64,000 nucleotides of DNA, taken from the NCBI GenBank assembly GCA_013397865.1, contig VZTI01003267.1:1339618-1403617 (forward strand), written 5' to 3'. The first letter of the stretch is position 1. Each line of letters begins with the position of its first letter. This DNA comes from Struthidea cinerea (taxonomy: Eukaryota > Chordata > Aves > Passeriformes > Corcoracidae). A program made the position numbers and the translations under genes. The notes beneath the pieces were generated by a model. The model had not been told where the DNA came from. It searched no databases and saw only the letters and a list, made by a program, of their open reading frames with translations. This document shows, piece by piece, positions 37,161-50,045 of this stretch.

Positions 37161-39539
37161 TGTGCAAAGCCATTTGCTGCACTCCTAAATCTAAGGGGTT
37201 TTCCTCTCTCCTCAAAAGAAAGTTTCCAAGAAATCCTCGAAGCTCCTATCTGTAAATGATAGTTTATGGAGAGGAGGGAAAACACAGCACAGGCAGTAAA
37301 TCAGCCACTAAGTGATCCAGAGTCCATTACCAAATGTTTTTCATTACATGTATGGCTTCACTAATTTCTGCAATGCGTTGTAGGCTATTTCTGGAAGCTT
37401 TAAAAATGCATGATGCTTCTGCATTTTAATACTTAACAGTATGGTTATTTCAGTTTATTAAGCAAAAAAAAAGGGGGACAATCTGCTTGGCTGCAATTGG
37501 CTTTCATGTCACAAAAGAACTAAGCCAGCGCAAAAACATCCAAGTAGGAACCCTATTTAAGTCCAGCATGAAGAAAACCTTTCCAACCTCTTACACCAAT
37601 TAGGATAATCTGGATCTTTTGATGTTAAAATCCCCAAGAATCATATGGAAATCATAAAAAGCACAGTATTTAAAACAGACTCAGAATGCAGATAAAATCA
37701 TTTTTCCTTCTTAACATTTCCATCAGAGCTGGGGGTTTGCTCTCGGACAGGGATGGTGAGGGAGGCTGTCTCTAAAAGCAGCCAATCATAAAACAAGGGA
37801 ACACCTGGGAGGCAAAGCTGGGATGCAGCTGGAGCTGGGCCAGGCAGGCACCGAGGCCCTGGAGCAACACTGCTCCCAACCAGGGGAAAAGAGACTGAAC
37901 AAGGACACAGCTTCTGGAATCTCAGCCCCTGGATGCCTTGGTGGGCTTGTACAGCCTTCCCTAAGTGGATGGCATCCTTCATGACCATAAATGAGGCTAA
38001 GGGAATTGATATAACATGCTTGAATCTGTGCAATCAATTATCTTTAGGTGAAAAGTACTTCAGCCTAGCATTGCTGCTTTATACTGGACTATTTCCGAGG
38101 CATCCAAATTTCTCCAAGTGTCCTGCTTCCAAGGAATCTCAGGGCAAGAATTCTGTCTGCCTTGACGATTTAAAAAAAGACCACAGGCAGGAAAACAAGG
38201 GATGTTTTGCTGGATGCAGTTTTGCAGAGCTGGAGGGGTGTTTCATTCTCTTCAAGTAAAATCCTGGTCAACACATTTTGCTGTGAAATCTGACACACAA
38301 CACCAAACCTTTGTCAAAGCCACATACAAATTGAGAGAGACAGAGAAGGTAATTTTACAATATTCTCCCAGACCATAACATTGTATTTTCTGGAGCTGGT
38401 TACATACTGCTGCTACATTCGCGTACTATGTTGTGCAAAGCAAAGAGGCAAAGGGCCCAGGAGGTGACAAGACCAGGGCGGAGGTGGGGATGCCCAGCTC
38501 AAGAACCTTAAATTGGCATTCGAATAAACTGAAAAGTAAGCAAAACTGTTCGTGTTTATACAAGCAACTTGACTGTACTCTAAGAGAGGACAAGGGTATG
38601 AAACTATGTCCTTATAAAGTAATGCTCATCTTTTACTTATCTAACAAAAAGAAACACAGGAGAGAGGTCAGAGGCTGCTGAAGGAAAAATACCCAAGTGT
38701 TAAGGCCGGAGAAATGGAAAACAAAATTTAACAAAGATAGGAATATTTGCAGATGAAGCACACAGGAAACCCCCTTATTTTCTATAAAAATAAACACGGA
38801 ATATTGTTGTCAGTGGCATGTACACCTCTGTGAGAACCTGATATTTAAATTGTCAGTTTGACAGCCAATAAAAATAACAGTAAAAAAAAGTGGTATTACA
38901 GTTCTAATACCTCTATAAAAAGAAAATCGGTATTAGTGTTAAATATGAATGTGAAATCAGCCTTCTAACTAATCATCACAATTTTCAGTTGTTATGAAAT
39001 TCTCATACAGATTTTGAATTTACTTCTAAGTCTCAGAGTAACACCAGAACTGTAATTAATCCTAATTACAACTTCCATAATTTCACAGTGCCTGAATTGC
39101 TTGCTATTCCTAGTATTTGTAGGAAACAAGCCACGCAGTTCCTGGCACAAATATTATTCCTTATTAGTTTTGCAGCTGAATAATATTCAGCCTGTAACAG
39201 AATCCTCCTAGGACTGAAAAGTACTCTTGTGCACACGGATACACGCACAAAAACAACAACTGAAAGCTAAAAGCAAACTTGCCGAGAACTTCTGGGTCAG
39301 CTTTTGACATCACCCATAGGAATGAAATCAGACACCGGCCAATCCGGCACCATGAGGCTGGCAGCACAAAATAAACAAAAGCCGGGCCCAGGGCTCCACA
39401 ATGAGGAAGGGAAGTGGAAGAGACTATTGTTCCGAAAGCTTTTAAACGATGTTGCTTTATTTATTTCTTTTGACAATGCCTGAACTGAATCTTTAAAAAG
39501 GGAAAGGACCCTGTCCCCCCTGCCCCCCGCGATCTGTTA

Positions 39540-40030
39540 AAACAGAGTGTGGGGGTTCTTTGCCCTGTCGCTGTTTGTTCTCTCGGACAATGCTGTGCGA
39601 GCCCTGTAAAGCGCGCAGCACTATCCCGGCGTGTGGGAAGGCAGCCTTCTTCCAGCATCTCCACAGAGCCTCAGCTCCGACACTCGCTGCCAGATTTTCT
39701 GAAAAGCTGGGCAGGCTGGGTGCTAAGCTCTTTTCAAAATCTGACCCTTATTTAGGTGCCTTCCAGTGAGCTGAGGTCTTTAGAAATCTGGCAGCGAGCA
39801 CAGATACCGAGCATTTCGGGAAGCTGGGGCAAGAACTCCGCGGTGAAATCGCTTCATCTGGGTGTTCTCCCCGGGAGAAAAGCGATACAGAAAAAGCTCT
39901 TGCGGTCTCCTGGCTCCGTGCAGCTCTGAACCTGCCCGGGCTGAAGCCCCTGCATGAGCCCATAGGTGATTATTCACACGAGTGGGCCGAGGAGGACAAT
40001 GTCACAGCCGCGGCTGGTGCGCAGCCCATG
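39540..40030. other. CpG-enriched islet
   Basis: Roughly two dozen CpGs in 490 bases, including AAAGCGCGCAGC, ATCCCGGCGTG, CTCCGCGGTG, CCCCGGGAG and CAGCCGCGGCTGG. Flanking sequence is CpG-poor. The islet contains the inverted repeat at 39683-39798. It is a candidate for an upstream TEAD1 promoter or first exon, or an orphan island. Confidence 0.5.
39683..39798. repeat. Inverted repeat with 15-bp perfect arms (possible old MITE)
   Basis: Left arm CTCGCTGCCAGATTT (39683-39697) and right arm AAATCTGGCAGCGAG (39784-39798) are exact reverse complements, extendable with one bulge. The interior holds a second, imperfect pair: GATTTTCTGAAAAGCT against AGCTCTTTTCAAAATC. Nested palindromes of GATTTTCAAAAG type recall old sauropsid palindromic DNA transposons. 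The family assignment is from memory only. Confidence 0.6.
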
Positions 40031-42393
40031 GATGATTCACTCCTTGGACACTCTAACCTGTCACTGAACTCCAAAGATTTAGGATTAGGCCCAGAGTTCA
40101 CTAAAAGCACACATGGCGTGGGGGTTTTTTCAAAGTTCAGCTCAGCTGAACAAAGCTGGCTGGATGACTTCAAATCCTCTCAGTGCTTCCCCAAGGAAAA
40201 AAAGGAAAAAAAGAAAAGCAGCACGTGTCTGCAGTTTGGACTGAACCTGCTGCCCCTTTCCCATTCCTCGCCACGCTGCACAGGCAAGTGTATAGCGATG
40301 AGTACAGGCATTCCAGAGGGAAAAGATAAACGTGGACCCTGGAGTTGCACAGGTAAAGGGTATCAGTCATTCCTGCATCTTTAATAAAATAGACCTTTTT
40401 CTACTCTTGCCAAGAAAATTAGTCCTAAGGTGCACACAAATAATTACATATTGTGGAACAGTAAATTATTACAAATGCCATAGAATTCAAGCAGCTCCAA
40501 GTCTGGGCCAGATTTTCCAATGTTTTGCAGATGTTTATGGTTTGCTGCAAAACTTTTGTCAAGTTACCCACACAACACAGCATTTACTGACAGATTTTGG
40601 CACATGGTAATTCATTTTCTTTGCACAGGTGTTGCATTCCAGAAATATTTTGTCTTCTTATAGAAGACTGCTGGAATTCTACTTAAAAAAAAAAATCATC
40701 ATGAAAGAAACCAGATCCTCTCATCTAGGATAGAAAAAAACGCCCCCCTAAATCAGTTCATTTGCTTTTTCTTTCTTTTCAGGTAAAGAAAACCTCTGTA
40801 GCAGGTAAAAATATATTCAAAATATGTTGCAGAAGTCTGGTATTTCTGCAAAACTCACAAACTGGGACAGAACAGTCCACTACAGGGTGAAGCCCCAGTT
40901 GGCCTCTGGTAAGAGATATTGGAGTACCAGGTCCCAGAAGAGTTCCAGTGGTTAATTTTACTTACTGGGAGCTCACAGTCGGTGGGACTGCTGAGGTTTG
41001 CTGCTACTTGACTGCAGCAGAGACCCACGGAGGGAGATTCTGCCCAGCAAGCCCCAGGCAGAGCCCCAGTGGGGCACACGGGCAGGACCAGTGTGGGCAG
41101 CAGCAGCATCCCCACGTGCCTCTGTCACCTTGGCCCCCCCAGCCCCACCACAAAGGCACCACGTGCACCCGCAGGGCTCCCTTTTGTCCCCAGCTTTTAT
41201 TCCACACCGCGTGGGGCAGGAAGCAGAACACAAAACAGGGCTCTGCAGCACTTTGGACCTTTCCTTGACTGAAAGGCTGCCTGGAGGCAAAGCGAAATGA
41301 AACCCTCGGGATTGAACAACTTTCCCTTTTAAGCATATGGAAATTAAACATTAAGCCTAAAAAAATTTCCAGGAGCAGATATGAATCCAGATATAATATT
41401 GCTTTGTAGATATGGAAAAATACAACCAGCTATCTTCAACTTCCTAGACGTGCAAGCCACTAAGTTTTCCTTCAGGGTAGGAAAGCAAAGATGAAAATGC
41501 CAAAGGACTGTTAACCTTTAGAGACACATTTTAAGAGATAACATGACTGAACTCAGATAAATCGGAATTAAATTTAATCAACCTCCCACTACTTCGCTAC
41601 ACTATCAGAAGAGAAAAATCTACAATTAGGGAAGAAACAGAAGGAAATTCAGACATCTTAAACTGAGCAAGCTTCCATCTCTGCTGTGCAACTTCCTGAT
41701 GATACTAAATACTGCAATTCCCATGTGCAGTATTACAGACTTGCTGTCTTAACAGTCCTCTTATGAGTAATCAGTGGAAGGGAACATTTAAATAATGTTT
41801 TGGAGTGCATATCATCTAGATTTGGCTGTTGTTCTCTCATTTAGAGCAAAATGAGTCTAAATTTACAATTTAAATACTTTGCGTCAAATCCTTAAACCGC
41901 CCTTCTCATTCTGGGAATGGAGCTGTTACCATTTCCGTGCTCCAATACAGCACCTAGGAATATATAATCCTTTAATCTTTTGCTCTCTGACTCCACCCAC
42001 AAGTCCCTGGCACTAATTTCAGCGTACAGACTGTGATGTTTCTAATGAGCTAAGCATTAGAGTAAGATGGACTGTCACAGCCAGGAATGCATTACCAAAA
42101 GTGCTGCCATGAAAATAGGTGTGAAGGTATCTACAAAAGGAATCTCAGTTTCTAAGGGATGGATGAAGAGTGTTCCCGCATGAATATTAAAGCCTATATT
42201 AAAATAAGTTTGAAAGAAGTTTAAATATATATCATTAAAATACTGACCCTCCTATTGAGAGCATTTTTTTGTTTTTCCAAATTAAACTATTAAGTTATGA
42301 TAACCTATACCACTTTTATCTTATCCTAAATTTGTTTTTAAAGAAATTCATGTGCTTTTATGCATGTGTCACTACTCACTCTTAATTTTTCTG

Positions 42394-42427
42394 GTGAAAG
42401 CTAAGCCATTGAGTGGACAGCTTTCAC
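42394..42427. repeat. Perfect 9-bp-stem hairpin
   Basis: GTGAAAGCT (42394-42402) and AGCTTTCAC (42419-42427) are exact reverse complements with a 16-base loop. Isolated, no element recognised. Confidence 0.7.
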
Positions 42428-45400
42428 TGCCTAGGCATCTAAAACAGCTTATTGAAGCTTTGCCCTGGGGTTTTTTTTGAACAGTATTTTTTTCTGCAAG
42501 TTACAGCAACAGCTCTTTTAATTTTCAGGTAGTTTGGTTTATAATTAGTTCACTGTAAGTTAGGAAAACAATCAGAAAAGCAGGAAAGTTTGTTTTCCTC
42601 TTTTCATTCATGAATAAAACTGAGATGTGCAATTATAGATTACCTAAGTGGCCCACAAATTTTGAGGCACTTGGTGTTCAGAACCAATGGGCTCAATGCC
42701 CTAGCTGTTGATACTAGTTTTGTGTAACAGATCAGCTTTAAAAGCACAACATATTTCAATAAAAATTTTTGCCTTGTATTCCAGAACATCAAACACAGAC
42801 CACCAAAGCAGTCTTGAAACATCACTTTTGTGTATTTTAATTGAATTCAAACTACTAAACTATGAATTAATTACATGAGAATAAAAGATTATTTCTGCTA
42901 CGAAATGTGAATCTCTGTTTTCTGGCAAAACTAGAGTGTAAAAATGTAGAATGTGAGTAAATGTACGTAAGCAGTGCACGTGTGCTCAGAGAAACCCAAC
43001 TGTGTACAACAAACAGCTCTGGTTAGCAAATTATATTGACCAATAAAACTGAGCCTTTGTTTAGGAAAGTAACTGGAAAGCAAAAATGCAAAACAAGATT
43101 ACACTTAATTATTTAAATCAAAGTGCTCTACTTGTTGATTTGAATTGTGATTAAAATCAGGGATTTAAATTAATCCACTCTGGATTGCATAAACACCACC
43201 TTAATAAGAGGGAGCAGTAGCTTCATCACCCAAGTCATTCAGGAAGAGCACGGTGATGGAGCGCAAAGGAGACTGGAGAAGTTCATTAATGGACATCCCT
43301 CTGCTGCCCACACTCTCCCACTTTTCCCAAAAGAGAGAAAGCAAATGCATGAGTGGGAGGGAGTGTTGACAGGAGTGTGCACGCATAAAAACATGCACAG
43401 GTACTATGAGGTAAAATAATGGTGATAATTTTCAATTAAAAGCAGGATTTCTCTCTCACACAAAATAAAGCAATTACTCATGCATTCCAATTATTCTTTC
43501 TTGTTTTAGCACTAAGGTCCCCAGGATAGTCCGTGCTCATACTTGTCCCTTAGCAGGAACATGAGGCATACTCCTCGTTTAGCTGATACAGACGTTTAGT
43601 CGGTGTGTCACTCAGGCAGAAAGCACTACTAAATGTTATACTGAAAAGGATTTAGCTCTGCACTCAGATACCCACACCCAACCCCCGTTCCAGCTTCTAC
43701 CAAATCCTGGACTCAACATTTCTTCCTAGATAGCAGGGAGGCGAGTAGCACTAACCAAACAGTACAACTTACTGTTAAGGGAGATCTACTGCAACGTAAC
43801 CAAATGCCCAGTGCATGGCCAAGGTGATCAAAATACCAATATAATGACAAAGGAGCATAAACTCAGGTACTTGACAATGCAACCTACAGTACATTTACTC
43901 CAAGGACACTTTAATATCTTATATGAGAACATCCTCTCAAATAATATGATTTAATTTTCAGCAGAGGTTCAATTACAACTAAATGAAAGCAGCTAAGCCT
44001 GTGTTCTTTCTGCTTCACAGCTCAGTTTTGAAGGACAAACTACCCTGGTTGAGCCTACTTCTAAGGAACTACTTTTCTTCTTTGATTTTACAAGAAAGTG
44101 TTTTACAATCCAGAGAGGATGAGTCATCAGAAAACCCTTGTCTCGTTGCCAAAAACCTGCCCCTCTTCATTATGAACATAAAGATAAAAGCTCTTACAGT
44201 ACATTAGCTGGCATGCGCCTACACAGACAGTACAAATAAATTAATTGTGCCTAGCCTCAAACATCCAAAGAGGTGTAGTAGCAGCTCAGTCCATCTTGTT
44301 TCATTAACAAATTAAACTGTAATAGAGCATCAACAGTTCTCTTATGTACATAAGCTTGGCTGACGTATAGAAAGGCTTTGCAGGTAGCACGAATCCTTAC
44401 ATGGCAATTCTTCAGCTACTCACATTGGTTTGCACAGACTACGTAAACACCAACAAAAGTTGTATATGCTGGGAAACACGTTAAGTTGGAGTAAGGATAT
44501 AGGATGTTGGTCTATTCAGAAGCTGCACAGGATTTTGGAACCCAAGACTGAGGTAGTGGTGTTTATTAAGAAGGGAATTTTGAGTATGACACTACTTCAC
44601 ACATGCACAAATTGTCTTGCATCCGACAAGAAAGGCAAGTGTATTTGGAACTGTGAGTGGACTGTGTCCACTCTGCTACATTCAGGCTCCTAAATCAGAA
44701 TTTGAAAATTTGCACTCCCTGAAAACATCAAAGTTATTTCATAAAAATATACACACACATGTATTGTACAAAGACAATGAGAACACAGATCAAAAGGGAA
44801 GTCACTGGGTAAAGTACTGTACATGGACCAGGGGCCAGAATTACCGGAGATAATCAACATTTACCATCAAACTCCTGCTACAGACAAACTGTTTTCCTTC
44901 TGGAATGCTCACAATCTTTAGCATGAGAAAGTTATACACAACCAACTTGAAAAACAAGTTTAACTCTACTTAGCCACAAGCTAAGATTACACCCTCAAAC
45001 ACACCTTTCTAAGATTTCTTATGAGAGGTTTGTTTGTGCAATACAGTTAAGGGCAATTTGTTAAAATTGCTCTGTGATTTTCTTTATCCTTTAACTGCAT
45101 AATTTCAGCAACCTGCATTTTATAAGTTCAAAGAAATTTCTTTTTGTAATTATGTATTTCTGCTTTTACCTCCTGAAAATAGAAAAGCTGTGGAGAGAGA
45201 ATACAGAAAAAAGAACAGATGAGAGAGACTGAGCTCAATCTAGCACAGAAAGAAACTTCTTAATTAATGAGAACAGAAAGTGAGTTAACATAAAACACGA
45301 GGATTCAAAAATATCTGCAGTGTCTGCTACTGCTGCTTTACCTCTTTGGCCTCTGACCTCAGGGCTGGGAAAAGCCAGAGAGAAAGGCAAGGCAAAGCAG

Positions 45401-46440
45401 TGTTGATAGCCAAAGGCCAGCACCACCCGCCTGTCTGAAGCCCCAGCGATCCCTGTACAGAGGATTTTACCCGCTGTGTTTTGGACAGGCAGTTGTTAAG
45501 ATGCCACCCAGGGTACAGCAGGGCACGGCCACGGCTGTGACATTCTGGACAGCTCTCAGCCAGGGCTGCCTTCCAGCTTCATCCTGCCTTGAGTTCCACT
45601 TCAACCAGAGGTAGTGTTTTCCTTCTCCTCCTGGCCGAGGGAAGCGCACTGCTGCTATCGGATGTAGGTAGCTGTTACGCGGTATTGCACACGTGGACGT
45701 GGCCTCAGCGGCTCCCAAACGAGCTCCAGGCTCCATTTGCAGAGGCCAGTGTTTTTCCTGAAGTGTGACCAAAGGCACAAAGGACCAAAGGATGCATGCC
45801 TTGGAGCAGACTGTGGCTCGCTGCTCCCACTGCACATGCACTTTGTTTTTTTCCAAAGATCAGTTTTGACAGGCACCAAGGCCAGTGCAGACATACTGGC
45901 CCAGACTCATGACATCACCTGATTAATAAATCCAAGGAAGGTTTGGCAGCCCTGGCTACAGGCAGCCAGCCCGTGGGAGAGCGGCAGCCACGCATCAGAT
46001 AACGCAGTGCTAACTCACTGCCCTATGCACTGCTTCAAGCAATAAACAACTTTCTCATCAGCCCACCTGATCTGTTTATAGGGCCCCTTCTGTAAGCCCC
46101 AAGGGCTCCCCAAAGCAGAGACCAAACCCCCTGTCAGAGCTCCCACTCCTGTCCCCAGCCAGTGGGATACATGGGATGCCGAGGATGTCATCCTCATGCA
46201 GCAATGGCAGTGCCACAACCGGGAGGTGACAAAGGGCCCTGGGGCTGTGACCCTGCCTCACTGAACAGAGCCCAGACCCTGCCCCAGCACCACAGCCAAA
46301 CACACGGGAGCCTCACCGAGCCCCCTCCATCCCACCAGAGCACAGCCAGGCTCGTGGTCCTCAAAATTGAAGCCACTGTAAGTCCTTTCTTTTCCCCTTC
46401 CTTCATGAAAAACACCTCATTTATTGCAGAATGATAGGAG

Positions 46441-46560
46441 CGCTTAATTAGTGCTATGGGTTAATCACCTTGCCCAAGGAATTTCCCTCTGTGCCATGAA
46501 TAAAGGAAGCCAACCCAGGTTCCCGTTATTCAGCTACCAGCATGGGCTCTAATAACGCTC
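46441..46560 (-). mobile_element. MIR/L2-like relic, reverse orientation
   Basis: Reads TCACCTTGCCCAAGGAATTT, then AACCCAGGTTCCCGTTATTC and CAGCATGGGCTCTAA on the plus strand. This matches the reverse complement of a MIR-type SINE (CTTGCCCAAGG..., ...AACCCAGG..., ...TGCTCTTAACC). Ends are approximate. Confidence 0.55.
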
Positions 46561-48115
46561 CCTCTTCAGCCAAAGCCAACCACAGCCATCACACAGATAC
46601 ATAATGTCTGATGTATAACTGGTGATAGCCTCTCTTTTATGGGGTTAATACTTGCCCTTGGGGATAATTGTGCAGGACTTTAGATGAGAGATTCCCATAA
46701 AAGGCAGTAAGAGTCACCCAGCTCAAACCACACATAACTCAAGCTAGTTTACCCCTTTGCATTATTTAAATGTCTCTCTTTAATGTGAATGCATCAATTT
46801 AAAGGCACAGTGCTGCCAGCGCTCCGGGCAGGCAGTTCTTCTCTGGCGACCAAATGTGTCTGTTCAGAATTTAAATTTGCATGCGTTTCAGGAACGCGCT
46901 ATTCCTAGGCCTCCTGGCTGTCAGGGAGCACAGGCAGGAGTCTGCCATTCCCACTGCTCTCAGGGAAGGCTGCTGTCAGATTTGCTGCACCGCTGTACCT
47001 GGGGGTCAGGCAGGTGGGGGGCTGAGCCCCTCTGACCTGCTGCAGGTACCGAAATCCACACACTGACATTTCCAACCACTGGTGCTGGCAATTCTCCTGA
47101 CTCCAGAAGAGCACCTGGACACTCCGTGCGCGGACCCAGAGAAGGAAGAGAAGCCACTGGCTCTCCTGGCCCTTCCACTCTGCTTCCCTGTTCCTGGTTC
47201 TGGCTCAGGCTGTCCTTGCAAGCACTTCTGCTAGATCAAAATTTCCACCAGCACATGCAGGTAACCAGAGACTTTTCCCAATCATTTACAGCTTGGCCTT
47301 CCATTTCAAGATTACCATTTTTTCCCCCCCAGGTTTATATTTGCACAAAGACTACCACAAGGTTCAAGTTACAGCAATTAATGAAATTTAACTACATTAA
47401 TAGGGAGACAGCCTTTTAAAGAACAATTTTGGTTTTAATGTTAAAAAAAATGCAGTAATAAGAGTGAGGTAGAAATATTTTCACTTGATTGCCTGTTTCT
47501 TTCTCTGGCTACATGTATGAACTTGTTTTCTGGTCAAGGGGAATTTTTGCAGGTAGGAAAAAAAAATTCTGCCATCCACTCAGTCCTTGAGTGTCTTGTT
47601 TTCACAAGGCAGAAAGGTTTTGTCAGTCAGGTTACCTAGGAGTGAAAGTTATGTCTCATAATCCACAATTCTATTGCCCGTTACACACCATCTGGTGACA
47701 CAGTCGAAGATAATCTGATTTCTGTCCTTTAAAAACACCACATAGCTGTATCATGTGGTGCATGCAATATGATAAATGACTTATTTAAATATGCCATTTC
47801 TGTACAGTTTACAATTTCGTGGTCACTCTCAGCTAACATGAAAGCAGCTTCAAACAGGGGTTTTATTGATTGTTATTTCAAATATCTGAATCCTTAACTG
47901 AGGTTTTTACCTATTTAGAGTTACACCTAAAATCATATGATTAAACAGATAACATCTAACCAACCTTTAAGAAGCTTTTATTGGAATAGAAAGTTTTGCA
48001 TCCACAATGGACCAAATATCATGACAAAGCTGTTCCATGTTCCAAAAGCAGCAATGTCTTTTCCCAGTGTCTTTACCAGGAAGAGCCTGATATAATTTAA
48101 ATCCAGACTACTCAC

Positions 48116-48324
48116 TCAGTCTGTTGCAGGAATTCTCAAGTATTTCCACAGATTCTGGAAGTCTACCCAGAAAAAGATCCTTGCAAGATAATCGTCCATC
48201 AATACATCCGCAGGTTTGCAGCAGGTTTGCTTTTGTCACTTTATTTTCAGTCTCCAAAATAGTTAAGTGAGGTGCCAAAAGTTGAATCCTCACAAAATAA
48301 ATCAAAAAAAGAGAATCAATCATG
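48116..48324 (-). other. Exon-like open frame, unknown family
   Basis: The minus strand shows an acceptor-like CTTTCTTCTGCCCAG, then 69 open codons starting MIDSLFLIYFVRIQLL and containing TILETENKVTKANLLQTCG and LFLGRLPESVEILENSC, then a strong donor (AGACTGA|GTGAGT). Codon composition looks protein-like, but I do not recognise the family and the hydrophobic start is encoded by a T-rich run. It could be a cryptic exon, a decayed exon or chance. Confidence 0.25.
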
Positions 48325-49553
48325 CTGGGCAGAAGAAAGCTCTTACACAACTAACCTGGTGAAGGGAAATAGGCCATTTGCTGTTGCTCAAGTCCTTTGC
48401 CAAACTATTTCAGTGGCCCTTACATTCTCCAAGGCCAAACCTTCAAAAAACAATCTCATCCCCTTCTGATGCACAAGACACACCCAAGACATTTTCAGGA
48501 GGGGTGGAAAGTAGTAAAAGAAGATTTCTGTGATTTGCAGTCAGGTTCTTCTGGGAAGATTACATATTTCTAGGAGGCTATAATGTACACATGCATCTGT
48601 ACCTCTGATACAATCACATAATCACCCTTCAGATCTAAATAGCTATTTTTCCATGCAGGTTTTTATTACTTTCTCTTCCTGGAATAATTAACGGCTTTCA
48701 GATTTTTTTAACTTAGGAGAAGACTTAATTTTCACCTGACTCTTCGATTACAATTCCAAATAATTCCCATTTTCCTTGCAGACTGTCAGGCTGCTGTGCC
48801 CTTTGCTCTGGTAGGTTTTGTTCCCAGCAGAGCCTCTGGGCAGAGCACAAGCCTACAATAATCTCATTTAGTGATACACCTGCATCACTCACCGGGATTT
48901 TCCACAGTCTCAGGCTTCATTGGGAGAGAGGAAGGCAGCAGTGCTCCACTGAAAGCCAATTCCTCACAGAGTTTCGTGTCTGGCCCAGCTGCTGGGACGC
49001 CAGGCCAGGCTCCATGGGGAGGCAGGGAACATTCCCAAAACCTGGCGGGAACAGGGACAGCACAGGAGCCCCAGGTGCGAGGCCACAGCTGTTCCATTGC
49101 GCTGCTCCTCTCTCGCACACACCTGCAGAGCCCTAAAAGCACCAGGCACGGGAAGCTCATCCCATTTCCTCTGCCCTCTAAATCCGACCATCCCACTTGT
49201 GCTCCCTCTGACCAGGCTGTCCAGCTGCCTGTGCCTGTCAGGTATATCCTGCTACTAGGAGGGATTTGGATAAAGCATTTAAGTATCTGGCAAGCATTTT
49301 CTTCAATGAAGACATGCTAAGAGCTAGGCAATCATATTTTTAACTGTGCTGCCTGCCAGAAAAGTGCACAAACTTCCAATAGCAAAGAAATGAGGTCATT
49401 TTGGTCAACTGCCAAAATCAGCACATTTCCTCTTTTGGTTCTGGATGCTGCACCTCCACACTCCGCAGTGTGTGACAAGGCGTGAGCGGGAGGTGTAGTC
49501 TCTCTGGAAAAAAAAATACAAAGTAAACTGGTGGATGTCAGTGTTTTTTCTTT

Positions 49554-49568
49554 AAAAAAAAAAAAAAA
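49554..49568. repeat. Poly-A run (15 A)
   Basis: Homopolymer of 15 A, followed by purine-rich GGAAGGAAAAAAGGG. No element body recognised. Confidence 0.9.
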
Positions 49569-49744
49569 GGTGGGGAAGGAAAAAAGGGAAGAAAAAAATC
49601 AGGAAGTGTCCTGATGTCACATGACCTCCTCCTGAAGATCTATTTAATTGGAGTCTAGAATAACCTTCCTAAGAAGATGTCAATACCTTATCCTGATGTT
49701 ACAGCAGTGTAAAGCCTCATCCTGTTAAGGAACTCGAAAGGCTT

Positions 49745-49885
49745 ACAGGAAGGATGCAGCTTGTGGTTAGAAGGCTGGACTGGAATTTAGCAGATCAGGA
49801 TTAAACCCTGATCCTGCCACAAGGTTCTGTGGGGCTTGAGCAAGACTCCTAAATTCCCTTGCATGAGACCCTATCTTGAGCCTGG
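49745..49885 (+). mobile_element. MIR SINE relic
   Basis: Clear MIR order: GTGGTTAGAAGGCTGGACTG, then GCAGATCAGGATTAAACCCT, GATCCTGCCAC and TGTGGGGCTTGAGCAAG with CCTAAATTCCCTT. These correspond to the GGTTAGAG...GGACT, GGTTCAAATCC, CTCTGCCAC, TGTGTGACCTTGGGCAAG and CTTAACCTCTCT blocks. It is the best-preserved SINE in the window. Confidence 0.75.
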
Positions 49886-50015
49886 GCTGGTGCATTTAAA
49901 AACTAAGTTTTCCTGAGCTGGGAATATCTCTTTGCAGTAGAGCAGAGTCTGGAACAGTGGATTTTGGATGCTCATTTGGGCCTCTTAATGCTAATGCAGC
50001 ACAAACCAAAATGAC

Positions 50016-50045
50016 AGTAGTAGCAATAATAATAATAACAATAAT
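50016..50045. repeat. (AAT)n microsatellite
   Basis: AATAATAATAATAACAATAATT preceded by AGTAGTAGC, about 130 bases downstream of the MIR relic at 49745. MIR 3' ends are often followed by such triplet repeats. Confidence 0.85.

Larger units (their letters stand above)
34855..48115. other. TEAD1 upstream region or 5' intron, middle part
   Basis: No confident exon. The stretch holds a protein-like minus-strand frame at 35511-35708, a GTTTTT repeat at 36372, CpG islets at about 36780-37160 and 39540-40030, an inverted repeat at 39683-39798, a hairpin at 42394, and a MIR-like relic at 46441. Open frames at 36336-36785 (poly-T encoded) and 40948-41351 overlap in several frames and look non-coding. 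Confidence 0.55.
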
